From: Tulasnella sp. 424
Lineage: Eukaryota; Basidiomycota; Agaricomycetes; Cantharellales; Tulasnellaceae
DNA: 64,000 nucleotides
Direction: 5' to 3'
NCBI GenBank assembly: GCA_019633425.1
Contig: WSUB01000066.1
Coordinates: 124,001 to 188,000 of the forward strand
Below, in pieces: positions 8,862 to 21,446 of this stretch (position 1 is the stretch's first letter; the number at the start of each line of letters is the position of its first letter). The translations under genes and the position numbers were made by a program. The notes beneath the pieces are model-generated. The model was not told the origin of the DNA, did no database searches, and saw only the letters and a program-made list of their open reading frames with translations.

Positions 8862-11748
8862 GCGCCTTTGGAGCCAAGTGGCGAATGCACGCGATGAAGG
8901 GATTTGGTTCATCGAGTTGTGTTTACCTCTTTCAAACTGGACTGTCCCTTTCCCATGGTTCTTTCGACTCTCCCCTACGTAGTCTTGTTATGCGCTTCTT
9001 TTTCCTTATTTCTCCTGTCTCCTTTTTGTTTGCTGCATAATACAACCATTCTCGACCATTTTTTGCCAGTATAGACACTTTGGATTTCGGAACTCCATTT
9101 GGTCTCTGTCTCTAGTTTTAGCACCGCTCATCGTGTCCGTTGGTGTACATACCCATTCCTTGACGACGATTGTTCATTTACCAGATTGACGAGTGTGGCT
9201 ATACAGTACTGTGGCTTGATCAACGTGCTCAGAGCAGCTCGGAAACAAATTCCAGGAGGAACGGGTCCCGAGTAATTTTGAACTTGTCAAAAGCACATGC
9301 GACGCTCGCTCAGCCGATGAAGTCATTGCACATCACCTGATCCCAGTTCTTTGACTGTAGACTTGGACGTGTACTTTGCTGTTTTCTTCGATCCCTACTA
9401 TCCGCTGCTTTCGCAGCATTCTTTCTCTTTTCCCGTCGTCTCGTCGGTATTCTTGTACGCGGGTGTCTCGGTCGCAGTCGGGCCCCGCACACCTTGACCG
9501 CTTTCGGCAGTCTGCCCCCCCGCGTTATAACCTATTCAGATTCCCGACGGTTGGTTCTATTCCGTACCGTGGTGTTTTGAAAAAGTGCTTCGCGACGGAC
9601 TCAAGGACTTTAACCCAAGAGTTCTGATGTTCATGGGTGAGCAGCGAGCTTTGCTTCGACGTTACGATGCGTGATTGGACGCACCTCCGACACCGTCGGT
9701 TATCGCACCGAGGACGGGTTTGTCCCGAGCGAGGAAGCGGGCCAGAGCACTGTGCCTTGGCAAAAAAAAATATATGGTACCAAGAAACATGATGCCGGAG
9801 GGCTGTACGACGGGGTTCGGCAGGGAAGGCGGTAGAATAAAATATATGCGAGTGCCTGTCGAGAGGTCTACCCGGGCAGCCATTAGTATCTAGTCTCTGC
9901 TGGACTTCATTCGCTCGGCTAAATAGTGTTATCGGCTGTGGAGACCGAGTATATTATGTAATGCGATTCACGGTAAAAGTGTGTTATATCGCGAGCTACA
10001 CCAGCAGGTCTATAAATTATGAAGGTGTGAAGCCTTTCCTCACCTACATTCGGACCCACCTAGTAATCCATAACCCCCCGTAATGCATGACATTTCAGAT
10101 CCATGGTTTGTACTGATTCTCTCTCTGATTGTGCACAACCCCCCAGAAGGCAGAGAAGCGAACCCATGCATTATTGGGGGTCTGACTGTACCTTGTCAAA
10201 GGAGAACTAATTTCCTTTATAGGCCTGCGTATACACGTTATTTTGATAATTAATTTCCAGTGCAACACACACACATGCGTTCTAGACTGCAAATTGCTCG
10301 CCAAGGAGCTTGGAAATGCTTACTGAAAACCGCGCAATGTGGGGGCGATTCTCCAGGGTCGTTGCTCCACATCAGTTCTCGAAACCGTGCTCAAAGAATC
10401 TTTACCACACTTGATAGTTTCCATGGATTTGTTGGTGTAAGCTGTTCCAGCTTCTTGGGTGGGAGTAAACAAGCGGCTTGACGGCGATGTCTCCTCCATC
10501 CGCCGCCACAAACGTGAGAAACACGCATGTTCGAATCCTACCAACTCCCAACCATCATCATTTCAAGTTTCGGCCTTCGCGCTTTGATGCACGTATACAA
10601 TGTACAAGGTTCTACTCGTCATAAACGCTCATAAATTAAGCATGATATATCGGCATTTTAAACGATCCAATTGCAAAGCGTGCGTGTCACCGATTGGGCG
10701 GTTCACGGACGAAAGGTTTCGCCGAGAATTCAGCTGGCGATGCCCAAACCGGCAGCCGCGTTCACAGGGGTGAGCTGTGACGACAGCATTGGCCTCGAGG
10801 AGGCAGATAAGACATTCCACGGCTTTACCCTCAACGGGATACGAGGAAGGTAAGTAATTTGTCGATCTGTTTTGCTTGTTGACTTCCAGGTTCTGAGCTA
10901 CGATGTCGCATCCTCACTTCTGGTCAGGTACCTTGTTAGGAAGTGCTCGAATTGGTTCAAGAGCCGAGCAGTACCCGGCGGTCCGCCTGCAATACAGTTT
11001 TAAAGACCCAAGGGGAATGTTTGCCGAGTTCACCGATTCGTCCAGCGAACCTGGACAGGGCCCAGTATCCCCGGGGGCGGGGAATCCTCGCAGCCCAGTC
11101 TGTACGGCAAACAAGGGTCACGCGAGGTGCAGACCGAGCCCATGGCATGCATGTTTCTCTGCGGGTCAACGGCATTTGAATTGAAATCGAGAGTGGAGGA
11201 AAACGGAGAGAGGCACCGGCGCTGAACCACTACCCCGCTTGGTTAGTCCGTCCGGAGAAAACCGCTCTACATAGCAATCGACAAGGCCTGCAAGATCCCA
11301 AAGCCCCAGTTGTCTTTGCCCTCCCGTTCTTGTCCCTGCGCAGGTCCACGTTTCCCCGGTTGCATCGATCGTCGTAATCGTGGGCTATTCCATTCTTGGA
11401 GTTTGGGTTGTGGATGCAGGAGGAAGCGAATGAAACTTCCCGAAGGCCTCCTCTCGCGATAATTGGCTCAAGCGGCTTTCTTTCACTCGAGGGTCTGCGA
11501 AGTCCTGGCTCCCTTTCGGTAAGTACCTTTTAGCCCCACTCTTAATGCCCCGCAGAGGAACCTATATATCCCCCGTCCCTCCCAGAAACATCCACGCCTC
11601 TTCCCTCCCCTCCCATCGCCGCTCTCCTCCTCTTCCGTTCAGCCCGCCTGCCCCTCGCTCTTTCTGTATACATTGTACAGCCAATCTCCCTTCGTTTTAT
11701 TCCAGCCTACAATCTCTCCTGACAGCTTGAAGTGAAGAAGAAAGGATC
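8862..11748. other. long intergenic region with no confident gene
   Basis: The first 150-250 bases look like the 3' UTR of paralogue C. Beyond that I see only short open frames on both strands without motifs or consistent splice signals. A tRNA-like fold at 10461-10550 is listed separately. The last 200 bases (11540-11748) are C/T-rich and probably the promoter and leader of the transporter at 11749. A purine-rich A tract (AAAAAAAAA) at about 9763 is the only low-complexity element. Confidence 0.5.
10461..10550 (+). tRNA. degenerate tRNA-like sequence (type II, Ser/Leu-like), probable pseudogene
   Basis: Ninety bases begin GGGAGTA and end AACTCCCA, giving six of seven acceptor pairs. A T-loop TTCGAAT is preceded by a poorly matching stem (three of five pairs). 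A GATG/CATC stem encloses a 7-base loop, but the base expected to be U33 is C. The D-stem does not pair. The length and a G+C-rich variable region suggest a serine or leucine type tRNA. The mismatches argue for a decayed copy rather than a working gene, and I assign no anticodon. Confidence 0.25.
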
Positions 11749-14418
11749 ATGGAGTGGCCGACTGTAGCGGACTTGGTAGATCATGGGCCATGGTACCACA
11801 ATCGAGGTGCGTGTGGTTTGGAGAGTAGCTCTTCATCAGCTGGTTGGGCGCACATGCGTGTCTCCTCGCTCGCGTGGATGGGGGGGATTCCAAGCGCTCG
11901 AATAGCCGATGTGGAGTTTAGGTTGCTCCTGGTGCGAAAGTCAAAACTGAAATGCCTCGCCCTTCTCAATAGGCATCGTACTCCTCAACGCATGTCTTGT
12001 GTTGTCTATCATAACATCCTACACCAATGTACGTGCATACTGGACCCGTCGATGGGACCTGCCCCCCTTATGCCACCCTTTCCCTTATAGGGTTTCGACG
12101 GGAGCATGATGACTGGTCTACAACTCCTCGAACAATGGCGGAGCGATTTCCATGACCCACAAGGCTCAACACTAGGTCTGATGACCTGCGTGCAGAATAT
12201 AGGAGCGCTCTGTGCCCTTCCCTTCGCACCCATCGTGAGCGACCAGCTTGGACGTCGTATGGGGCTATTCATCGGTAGTTGTATTATGCTGGGAGGCGTT
12301 GCTCTCCAGACTCAATCTATTAGCATTGAACAGTTCATTCTGTCTCGAGGAATGAGTAAGTCCTGCCGCGTTTACTCCTTCACCGCCAGTCATCCTCATT
12401 GGCGCCCGCCCTTCTTTGACAGTTGGCCTGGGACTCGGGTTCGCTACAAACTCTGCACCTCTTTTAATCACCGAGCTGGCATATCCCACCCAGCGTGGTC
12501 CCATTACCGCCTCTTATAATAGTAGTTGGTACCTTGGGAGTATCGTCGCCGCAGTACGTCGCTCAAGGCCGACAATTTGGCCATTTGTCGATATTGACAA
12601 GCTCCTTTCCTTTTCTGGAACAATAGTGGACCACCTTCGGAACCTTCCGCATGGCGAATAACACTTGGTCTTGGCGAATCCCTTCAGTATTGCAAGCTCT
12701 TCCTTCCCTGCTACAAGTGATCTTCGTCTGGTTCGTCCCAGAGAGCCCTCGTTACCTTATCTCGAAAGGGAAGGACCACCAAGCAAAGTTGGTCCTTGGC
12801 AAGTATCATGGTAATGGCAATATCGACCACCCACTCGTCCACGTACGTGCTTCTTCCCTCGTCCGACGATCTCCCCCCTTTTCCCAGGCACCGCCCCTGA
12901 CTCCCGCTTCAACGCTGACCTCTCTTCCTTTGATTCTCTAGTATGAGTTCAACGAAATCAAAGAAGCTATGTCAATGGAGAAGGATATGTCCCAGCAGTC
13001 ATACCTGTATCTTTTCCGCACCAAGGGGAATCTCCGGAGAATGCGGGTAATCATCGCTCTCGGTGTCGTACGTCGTGACCTTGTCTTCCTTTCCGACTTC
13101 TTCCCGACTGAAGCTGACTCGGACCCGCATTAATTTGCCTATTCTGGCACGTATTTCTGATCCAGTTCTCTCAATGGAGCGGAAACGGACTTGTCAGCTA
13201 CTACATCAACATCGTCCTCGAAAACGTTGGAATCACCGCTGCTAGTATCAAGACACTCATCAATGCCGTCCTCCAACTTTTCAACTACCTCATGGCTCTC
13301 ACTTCGGCTATCTACGTTGATCGGATCGGTCGGAGAACTCTTTTCCTGATTAGTAACGTCGGAATGCTCGTTGGTTAGTGAGATAAAGACCATCACAACC
13401 GCAAGTTGACTGAAAGTTGAATTTGCTATAGCCTTCGGACTGTGGACAATGACATCAGCACTTTGGGAAGAGACGCAAAACAAGATGGCTGCCAACGCTA
13501 CTATCGCAATGATCGTGAGTGTACTTGCTGCCCTCGGGCGTGCTCTATTTTTCAATTAACACGATGCACATAGTTCATCTACTACGGCTTCTACGACATC
13601 GCTTACTCGCCTTTGCTCGTGGCCTATACAGTCGAGATTCTTCCATTTGCTATCCGCGCCAAGGGATTCGCTGTCATGGTGAGTGCTGGTCACGGGAAAG
13701 TCGAAATTGGCTTACTGAGTCTGCCCCCAGAACTTTACCGTCAGCGTGACCCTCATTTTCAACCAATACGTCAATCCCGTGGCATTGAAAGCCCTCGGAT
13801 GGAAGTATTACCTCTTGTGAGCTCATAAACGTGCCATAATTTGAGCTTCGCTGATAAAAAGATACTTGTAGCTACTGTGGATGGCTCGCCTTTGAACTGT
13901 TCTTCATCTACATGTACCTCTGGGAGACCAAGGGCCGAACGCTCGAACAGACGGCGGCGCTGTTTGATGGTGATGGCCGCGACACTGACCGTGAGCTCAC
14001 TCGTTTCTCAGACGCTCGCGGTCTCGTCGATGATTCTTATGCTCCATCTGGCATATCTGTCTCTGTCTCTGTCGCTAAAATGCTCGACGATGGCCATCGT
14101 TACCCACCCGGATCTCCCCACACTCCTGAAACTCCCGACGATGGCAAACACACTTTCAAAGTCCAAGAAATCGGAGCGGAAGGCTATCGCCATCGGTCCA
14201 TCGTGTCGGACTCGTCCCACAACCACGGTGCCTCTCCGAGATCGGAGAAGTACCATGGAGAGCAATTCGAGATGAGCCCTCAGACAGTCGCTCCGTCGGG
14301 CTACGACTGGGACCGAGCGTACTACGAACGGCAACAACACGACGTCGACGACGACGGCTATACGAGTCCACCCCGACCGCGCAGGGCGTCATCCAAGCGA
14401 GTGCCTGTCAGGTACTAG
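11749..14418 (+). CDS. MFS sugar transporter (hexose/lactose permease type)
   Basis: Eleven exons fit: 11749-11806, 11973-12028, 12091-12355, 12423-12553, 12627-12842, 12942-13067, 13166-13373, 13432-13514, 13574-13678, 13731-13816 and 13872-14418. The spliced protein has the marks of the fungal sugar porter family. There is a GFDGSMMTGLQ loop after the first membrane segment and D-LGRR between segments 2 and 3. PESPRYLISKGK ends the first half, a Gln-rich QWSGNGLVSYY segment 7 follows, then DRIGRRTLF, and WETKGRTLEQ closes the last segment. About 12 membrane helices are expected, in the plasma membrane. The closest general type is the fungal lactose/hexose permease group (LAC12-like), but the substrate cannot be read from sequence. 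The cytosolic C-terminal tail is unusually long (about 165 residues) and rich in Asp, Ser and His. Confidence 0.85.
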
Positions 14419-14744
14419 TTGACGCTTTACTCCCCGCCGCTTCATCACCTTCTCCACTCTTTCCATTCGCCTTTCGGCGGCCTTCCGTATCGGGTATGCC
14501 GCTTCCTCCCATTTGGGCGTTTTCTTGTACCATCTTTGTATTCCTCCCCGTATGCTCCCCTTTCCATTTTTGGCAGATCGGGTGGATGGACTGTAACAAC
14601 AGAACAATAGCAACCCCACAGGGTCGACAAAGCCAAAAGAAGAAAGCAGCCATCGGATATATATTGTAAATGGTTATTCCTAAGTCCTGATTCTAATGTG
14701 CTGCTGCGTGTGCTGTACGTGAGTAGTAGTCGTAGAGGTGAAAT
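14419..14744. terminator. shared 3' region between convergent transporter and amylase genes
   Basis: The plus-strand transporter and the minus-strand amylase end only about 326 bases apart and face each other. The region must hold both polyadenylation sites, so the 3' UTRs may overlap. A T/C-rich stretch at 14430-14560 follows the transporter stop, and a TATATTGTAAATG-type AT-rich stretch lies near 14657-14670. No coding feature is seen. Confidence 0.45.
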
Positions 14745-17397
14745 CTAAATATTTCGTATCCAGACTGAAACGCCTCGCGAAGGGCAGCTGAAGTTGCCTT
14801 TCCCGGCATCGTCGAGTGTGATCGTCGCTTCTCCAAACACGTTCTTCCAGACGGTACCGGCATGTTCCTGACCGACAGAGATGTCCTTGGTGAAATCTCT
14901 TTCGCTATAATGGGATTCCTGCGTTTACTATATGTGGCATGTCTCTGGAAACAAAAGGCATACCCAGGTTTGGCATTTGCACACAGGACCACACAGCCGC
15001 TACCCGTGTGAGCTTCTTCCCCGTGTCTTACGAAGGCGACACAGTTATGGTTATCCTTGAAGTAATCCGTGCAGGCACCGTATGCTTGTTGCTGTCGAAC
15101 TTTCATCAAAGTAGGTAACTCGGGGATAGCTTCCGGACCATACATGTCGGCATGATAGACGCATCTGTCAAATATACCGATTATGAAACAGGGTCGTTAG
15201 AAGGGATAGTTATGCGGGGCACTCCAGAGGGACGGAGAAGGGCTCACGGGTGACCCTCCGGTCTGAGAAGAATCAGCGCATATGCGATTGGTTTGAATTC
15301 CTTCCCAACCTGTCACAGTAATTGATCAGTCAACTGGCTCTGTATTTAGCTACGGCGACTGGTCACCCACCCAGCTTTCCAAAGAGCACCCGATGGCAGT
15401 GTCGTGGTTGTCGACGAACGTGACAGCGTCCCTCGGTCGGCTAGAGACAAGGCCGCCTTCGAGGATGGTTCGCAGGTCATATGATCGACCTTGCTTGTAG
15501 GCACGATGGAAGTTGTAGTGAAGAGGTACATCGAACATGGAGACCTGAGTGTGTGACGGAGAGGATCGAAGAGGGGTAAGCATTCGAGATTCACCGAGGT
15601 TCGGTAGACCGGCGCTCCACCGATTCAATAGTACAGGAACAGAAGCGGCGGAACAGGAAACGACGAGAACCGGTACTTACCGGTGCGTCCAAAAGACCCA
15701 TGTACCTTTCGATCGTTGGAGCTCTGCGTAAGGCAATTACCCAAGTTAGTAAAATACACAGACTTGGACAAGCGACGCGCCGTACGAATCGATCCAAAAC
15801 TCTGCAACAACAAATGCTCTCTCAAAGCCTGGTGTACTTCTTCCGGTCTTGACAAATTCTCGCAAGAAGTCACGGTCGATGTGCTTGCAAGCATCTAATC
15901 GGAATCCCGCGGCCCCCGTTTCCTTAACAACGCAACGAACCAGCGATAAACCAAGTATGGTGTTTGGAGAAAGGAGTTGAGTTGGCAGGGCACCAGGCAA
16001 CATTGGTTCTGCGGGTTGCTCACTTGTAGAACCCATGGACCCCAAGCTAGGAAGTCTTTCCTGACATCTGGATGTCGGAAGTCGATCTGCATCAAAAGTC
16101 TCAGGCTCGGCATAATGAATACAGGGCAGGAGTAGGGGAGACTTACGTCTATACCGAGAAGGTAGTCGTCTAGGTTGTGATGGTCACATATGAACTGTTG
16201 GTCAGCAGCAGAGCGGCGAAACGGAAGATTACCACTAACAGTTCCCGAGTTCTGTGTCTACCTTCTTCGACCACCCCTTACGACCTCTACCAACGATCTT
16301 GAAAATGCCTTTCTTCCTTGCGGAGGCATCCCAGTCGAGGCCTTCGATAAAAACAGGTTAGTCCGACAAACTGTGGGCAAGGCGTATGCCGCTACCTGTA
16401 AAGTGAGAGTGATTCCATTTCATGGTACTATACTGCAATGGCGAGCGATTGGGCGTTAACTCTCTGTCTGGGGTACCCGACTTCGATCACCAACTTTGTC
16501 ACCACGTCCATGAAAGTCAAAAGCCGTCCAGCCTTCGATTTGTTTGGCAGGACCGATTTCTTTCAATCTATTATCTGGGTCACATTCTACTGCCATAAAG
16601 CGTTCTTTACGATCCGCGCCAAGCTTGTGCTATGCAGTGGAGACTGAATTAGCGATTATCGACACTCAGCCATGTGTACCTTACGTTAAGGACGGCGTCA
16701 ATCAAGATATGGATCCCATGGGATTTCGCCGTACGAATGCAACTGAGGAATTCTTCTTTCGTACCCCATCTCGTTGCTACGTTTCCTTTCTGGTCGAATT
16801 CGCCTAGGTCCCACTGGCGGAGTGTCAGCGGAAGTTGGTATCAAGGGAGGCGCTAGGAGGTGGCGTCTTACACTGCACGAAAGAATGTCAGCCAATTCTT
16901 TTCAAACATGGCAAAGTAAACTTTAACGTACAGATCGTAAGCGTCGTAGCCCCTTCCTTCCTAAAGGATATTTATTAGACCCCTAGTACCAGAAATCAAG
17001 CGCATAGACGAACCTTGACCATTGCCTTGTTGGGGGCTAATCAAAGAGAAGTGAGACACCACATTAGAGGCAATGTCAAGTGTTGGAATGCGCTCACGTG
17101 GTAACCATACTTGTGTGCAGCCTAAGGACGCCAGACGCGGGACCTCGTTTTCGAAATGTTTCCACCATGATATACCTGGTGGCGGCAAGCTTTCCCATTC
17201 GAAAAATTGGAGCTTGAGAGCCAAATAAGAGTCAGAAACGTTAAATAACGCGATGAAAAGATCGAATATACCATCAGATGGTTGTCTGTGTTGTGCCCGG
17301 TGTCCATCTGGTCGAGGGCAGTCTGCTTGATAGTTTTGCTGGTCATCCTACGTGGCAAGGATGCCAACCACTGAAGAATTTGGAACATCTGCGACAT
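14745..17397 (-). CDS. cytosolic GH13 alpha-amylase
   Basis: The gene has many exons on the minus strand (about 13). In order the protein shows LMLQFFEWES and WWKHFENEVPRLASLGCTQVWLP near the N-terminus, then GRGYDAYDL and WDLGEFDQKG. KEEFLSC..TAKSHGIHILIDAVLNHK comes next as conserved region I. Then GFRLDACKH carries the catalytic nucleophile Asp, FVVAEFW the acid/base Glu, and VTFVDNHDT the third Asp. The C-terminal domain ends in RGVSVWIRN. All three catalytic acids are present. There is no signal peptide, so it should act inside the cell on glycogen or imported oligosaccharides, like the bacterial-type liquefying/GH13_5 enzymes found in fungi. The start is at 17397 (alternative in frame at 17346); the first exon joins directly to the LQFFEW exon. 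The stop is at 14745 after a last exon that changes frame through an intron near 14910-14960. Confidence 0.85.
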
Positions 17398-17636
17398 TTG
17401 GTGCTTCTAAATACGTAGATGCTGTGATCGGCTGATGTGCCGCAGGTTCGCGCCGCTGACAAGTGGTTTAGCGCAAAAGGAGGTACCGTCCGATGAGGTA
17501 AACACGTGCCTGAACAAATCCGCATTATGTCCGTGTCACACGTGATCCTTCCTCCGTTTGTTTGTCCTTCTACCACCACCTGACCCGAACACGATCTCCA
17601 GCAACGCGGCAGGACGCCGCCAACTCTCTAGTAACC
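17398..17636. promoter_or_regulatory. divergent promoter between amylase (-) and coiled-coil gene (+)
   Basis: Only about 240 bases separate the two start codons, which point away from each other, so the stretch must serve both genes. It contains several CACGTG/ACACGTG-type sequences (17501, 17537), a motif bound by bHLH factors in fungi; use here is inference. Confidence 0.4.
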
Positions 17637-20096
17637 ATGATGAGAACACCTCCTAACAAGGTCAACACTGTTCAAAAGACACTTCCACCTCCGAAACCAA
17701 TCTCAACTGCCTCTCCGTCGACTTTGCCAGCAGCCACAGCCGTATCCTCACTGGAAAATCATGTTGCACACTATGCTGAGCGAGTACGGAAGGTGGAAGA
17801 TGAACGAGACCAGCTTAAAGATGAGCTGGAGCAGAAAAAGGAGGAGCTGAGGGTAGCGAAAGAGAGCTCACTACTCCTCCGCGACCGATACAGAATGGAT
17901 ACGACTGAGAGCAAGGTCGAAGCAACAGCAGTGAGTTTGAAGTGCTGTTAGTTACGGGTTTCATCAAAACTGATAGGCGACACCCTTTAGTACCATGCCT
18001 TCTACAAACTTCTCCACCTCCGTATGCGATGTTTACTGGCTTCAGAGCAGGTGGCGAGACATCAAACCACGCGCGAGCTCCGGCGGAGCAAGGTGGCCTT
18101 GGTCGTCCGGGATCATCGACTAGCCTTATTTAAGTCTCGAGAAAGGGAACTCGATCAGCAGATTTCCGAGTTGGAGGTGTGCCGTCTCCGCCCTCGCCCT
18201 GAGGCTTCGACTATCTGACATCTGGTTTACCCTAGGATCAAATTTCCGATTTACAGGCTACGGCAGAATCTAATCAAGCCGAGCTCATCGACGAGCACGA
18301 GTTTGCTCTTGGAGAACTGGAAGACGAATTAGAAGATGCTAAGGGTAGACTGGACGAGATGGAGACTGATCTTTCCGAGGCACAAAAGGCCAAAGCTCTT
18401 ATGCAGGTGTGTGGTCTCTTCTGCCGATAAATCAGTATAATTCACTGACTGCCATCTAGACGGAACTAGCAACCCTCAAAAAGGATTTCACTAAAATTAC
18501 AAAGGAGCACAATACCCAATCCCTTCGTCTGTCGACTACTACTGCGGAGCTCGACGCCTCCAAAGCCAAGATAATTGAACTTGAAGGATCCGTTCAAAGT
18601 CTGACCCTCGATTTGTCCTCAAGAGAGGCCGAGATCAAACGTCTGGAGAAAGAAGGTGCCCGAGAGGGAGAGGAGGTGGATAGGGCACTGAAGGTCAAGG
18701 TGGAGATGGAGGCGAGAGTGAAGAGACTAGAGAAAGAGATCAAACAGAAGGATGAAGAACTTGAGAACAAGGCGAAGGAGGTGGACAAAGAACGGAAGAA
18801 GGTGACCAGGGTTGAGAGCGAGCTCGAGGCAGCCAAGGTAAGTTTGGCGCTGAAGAGGCTTGATCTACATGTCACAGGCCAACCATTCTTTGTGTATCGA
18901 AGGAAAACGTTGCTGAAAAACACCAAGAGCTCGACCACACAATCCAACGTGCTCGTGCTAAACTCGACGAGAAGCGCAGTGAAATCGCTGACTTGCGCCA
19001 AGAGCTAGAAGAGCTTCGTTCTGCCAGAGAGCAAGCGGATGTCATGAATAAGGCTTACGGGTACTCTGCAGGTCCTTCCGCCGTCTCGGCGACGAAAGTT
19101 GGGCCGCCTAAAGGGGTATGCTACACGACTGCTTGGAAGAATGTGCCATTACTGACGTGTTATACCGAAGGCAAAGAAGGTGGCATCCTCTGGGAAACCC
19201 CTGAAAGGTCATTCGCCTCCATCCGACGAAGATGAAGAAATAGCGGAAGTCCCAAAACCGAAATCGAAACCGAAACCGGTGTGTCTCTTTCACTTGATTG
19301 TAGATCTTCAACAGTGGCATTCTGACCGTTCTTCCTTACTCAGTCGACCGTGAAGCCAAGTACAAAGCAGAAAAAGAAGCCCGCACCGGTCGTGGAGGAT
19401 GATGACGAGGCAGAAGATTTCACAAAGGCTATGGACCGTGTACCTTCCGGATCTCCATCCTCCTCCCGCTCTCCTTCACCGGTCCCTGCTCCAGCCCCTC
19501 CGAAAGGGAAGAAACGTCAACGCAACGAAGAGCCAGAAACCGATGCACCCGAAAAACCCAAGGCTCGTCCGAGACCCAAGCCCAAACAAAAACCCGCCTC
19601 TTCTCAACAGCATCTAACTGTTCCCGGAGATGACGAGGAATCTGCGGGTGAAGTGGATCGTGGCTTAAAAGCAGCCAGCAAGTCGCGTTCAGCTTCTGTC
19701 GTCCCTGAGAAGAACAAAGGGAAGAAAAAGGCAGTCTCTGAAGAACCTCAATACCTCCGGCCACCTGGATCCGCTCAGAAGGCAACGGTTGGAAAGAAGC
19801 CTGCCAGCGCGGCCGTTGCGCAGAAGCGCAGCGTCTCAAAGGGAGCCTTGCCGGCGATTGGTGAAGATGAGGAGGAAGGCGAAGATGGCGCAGATGGCCA
19901 AGCGAAGCAACTGAAAAAGAAAAGAAAGATCGGTGGAATTGGGAACTTCACGTGGGGTGGATTTGGCGGTAGTGGAGGGGATGCGTTGGAGGGATTGGCA
20001 ATTCCGGATATTCTTTCACCGGTTGCGAAAGGGGGAAAGGGAGACGCTGTTCCAGCGCGATCCAACTTCAAAGCTCCGAAAGGATTGTTTGGATGA
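17637..20096 (+). CDS. coiled-coil protein with basic, Pro-rich, nuclear-type C-terminus
   Basis: The family is not recognised. The start is at 17637 (context ACCATGATG). At least seven exons fit, with introns at about 17930-17990, 18177-18236, 18406-18460, 18837-18901, 19117-19170 and 19280-19344. The first part has a short Pro/Ser-rich leader. About 400 residues of heptad-like coiled coil rich in Glu/Lys/Arg/Leu follow (for example RDQLKDELEQKKEELR, RVKRLEKEIKQKDEELE). The last exons encode a disordered tail with acidic and basic patches (KKKPAPVVEDDDEAED, GKKKKAV-type). The end is Gly/Phe-rich with GLAIPDILSPV and a final APKGLFG. Candidate nuclear localisation signals include PKGKKRQR and QLKKKRKIG. 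The layout suggests a structural nuclear or spindle/chromosome protein, but this is inference. Confidence 0.7.
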
Positions 20097-20468
20097 TCGG
20101 CGCGATTGCAATGCCCCAGCAGCCGGCGGTGAACTTGGTGTACCTCCGCGTCCGTTGACCCATTCCACATATTATTATATCGTACTACATGATTTATTTG
20201 AGGATACAATCAAAAGAATAATGTTGATTTTGTAAATCGTGTGTCGCCATTAAGCCCCCCCCTCCCTCAAGCTATGCCATCATGGCATGCAAATGGCGCT
20301 ATCAATACTTGGCGCGAAATTGCTCTCCCCGCAGTCTGCACCCAGGCACGACTCAGCCAGATGAAATGGCATCTGGTGCCGATTGCACGTCATTGATCCT
20401 GGGAGGCTGGACGAGCGACCTGCCAGGTAGAACATCAGTGTCACGGCCACTGGGCTTGTATGTCTAAT

Positions 20469-21446
20469 TTACCATGACAACATCCCGGTTCTCCCTGAAA
20501 GGGTGAATCCACTTTCCCAGCCCTTCTTCTTGACCAGCCCTAGAAGTGGCTTCAGGTCCGGGTGTTCGGCATCTCTAATCCATTCGGACGGATCCCATAT
20601 CCACACGGTCAGCTCCTCCAGCTGTCTCGGAGCCTTACCGCCGAGATGCGAGGCCAGTGAGCCGAGTGAATCCGGGGCTACGACCAGTTGGAGCGATTTC
20701 AGGGATGGTGTTGCTTTTGAAAAGTCTTCCCGAGTCGACTCGAGACCGGCCAATGCGAAGCCAAGCACGAAAGTGCGAAGGTTTGGAAGCACAACCCCAT
20801 CGAGGAATGGTTCATCAACATTTCTCCTAAATGCGGATAGCTCTAGATGAGTGATTTTCTGGAGGTCGCATGCCAAGAGGATAGAGAGAGCGTCGAGGGC
20901 GGGAACGGCCGTAAGGTGGAGGCTTCGCATTTCGGGAAAGGTAAGCGGCGTGTCCGCGCTTCTCTCCTGACGGGAAGGGAGGCCAGCGTAATTCTTTCCT
21001 TCCATCAGGTCCCAATGTCCTGATATAGTGAGTGATTGGAGAGTATCCCCGAAGAGCTCAACGAGCTCTGAAAGTCGGTGCGGTTCGTGAAAGAATGGTA
21101 CGGCGATGTGAAGCGATCGAGTTGCAGCCCAAAATCCCTCCATCTTTCTCCTAATAAGGGCATCTATCTCTCTCCTAAAGGCGCTTGGTTTGAAGAGGAT
21201 ATGGATGCGGTGGAGTAGAAGGCGACGAGTCCCTGCCTCCCAGAGCCGGCACACCGGTGCGAGTCCGCGGCGGAGGAGTATCCTCCAACTCCTTTCATCG
21301 TGCCGCCAGATGAACGCAACGAAAATTAAGTCTAGGATTTCTGGGGGTAGTAATGAAATTGGGGAAGCAGCAGTTGATCTGCTTCTCCGGCTGGTGCCAT
21401 TTGAGCGGCCGTGTGCGGTTTCTGTCGGCGCTGTTCTGCGTAACAT
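20469..21446 (-). CDS. F-box-like protein, single exon
   Basis: A continuous 325-residue frame. After a Ser/Arg-rich leader the motif ISLLPPEILDLIFVAF begins a typical fungal F-box (residues about 30-75, with a VCRLWEAGTR second half). The remainder is a leucine-rich region with repeated LxxLxL strands (LTFPEMRSLHLTAV, ITHLELSAF, PNLRTFVLGFAL, PSLKSLQLVV, RQLEELTVWIW), as in F-box/LRR substrate receptors. Known role of the family: docking to Skp1 in SCF ubiquitin ligases, with the LRR part choosing the substrate. Such genes are highly expanded and fast-evolving in Agaricomycetes, and no specific substrate can be named. No introns are needed, which is unusual in this window but normal for this family. 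Confidence 0.75.
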   Translation of the reverse strand: MLRRTAPTETAHGRSNGTSRRSRSTAASPISLLPPEILDLIFVAFIWRHDERSWRILLRRGLAPVCRLWEAGTRRLLLHRIHILFKPSAFRREIDALIRRKMEGFWAATRSLHIAVPFFHEPHRLSELVELFGDTLQSLTISGHWDLMEGKNYAGLPSRQERSADTPLTFPEMRSLHLTAVPALDALSILLACDLQKITHLELSAFRRNVDEPFLDGVVLPNLRTFVLGFALAGLESTREDFSKATPSLKSLQLVVAPDSLGSLASHLGGKAPRQLEELTVWIWDPSEWIRDAEHPDLKPLLGLVKKKGWESGFTLSGRTGMLSW

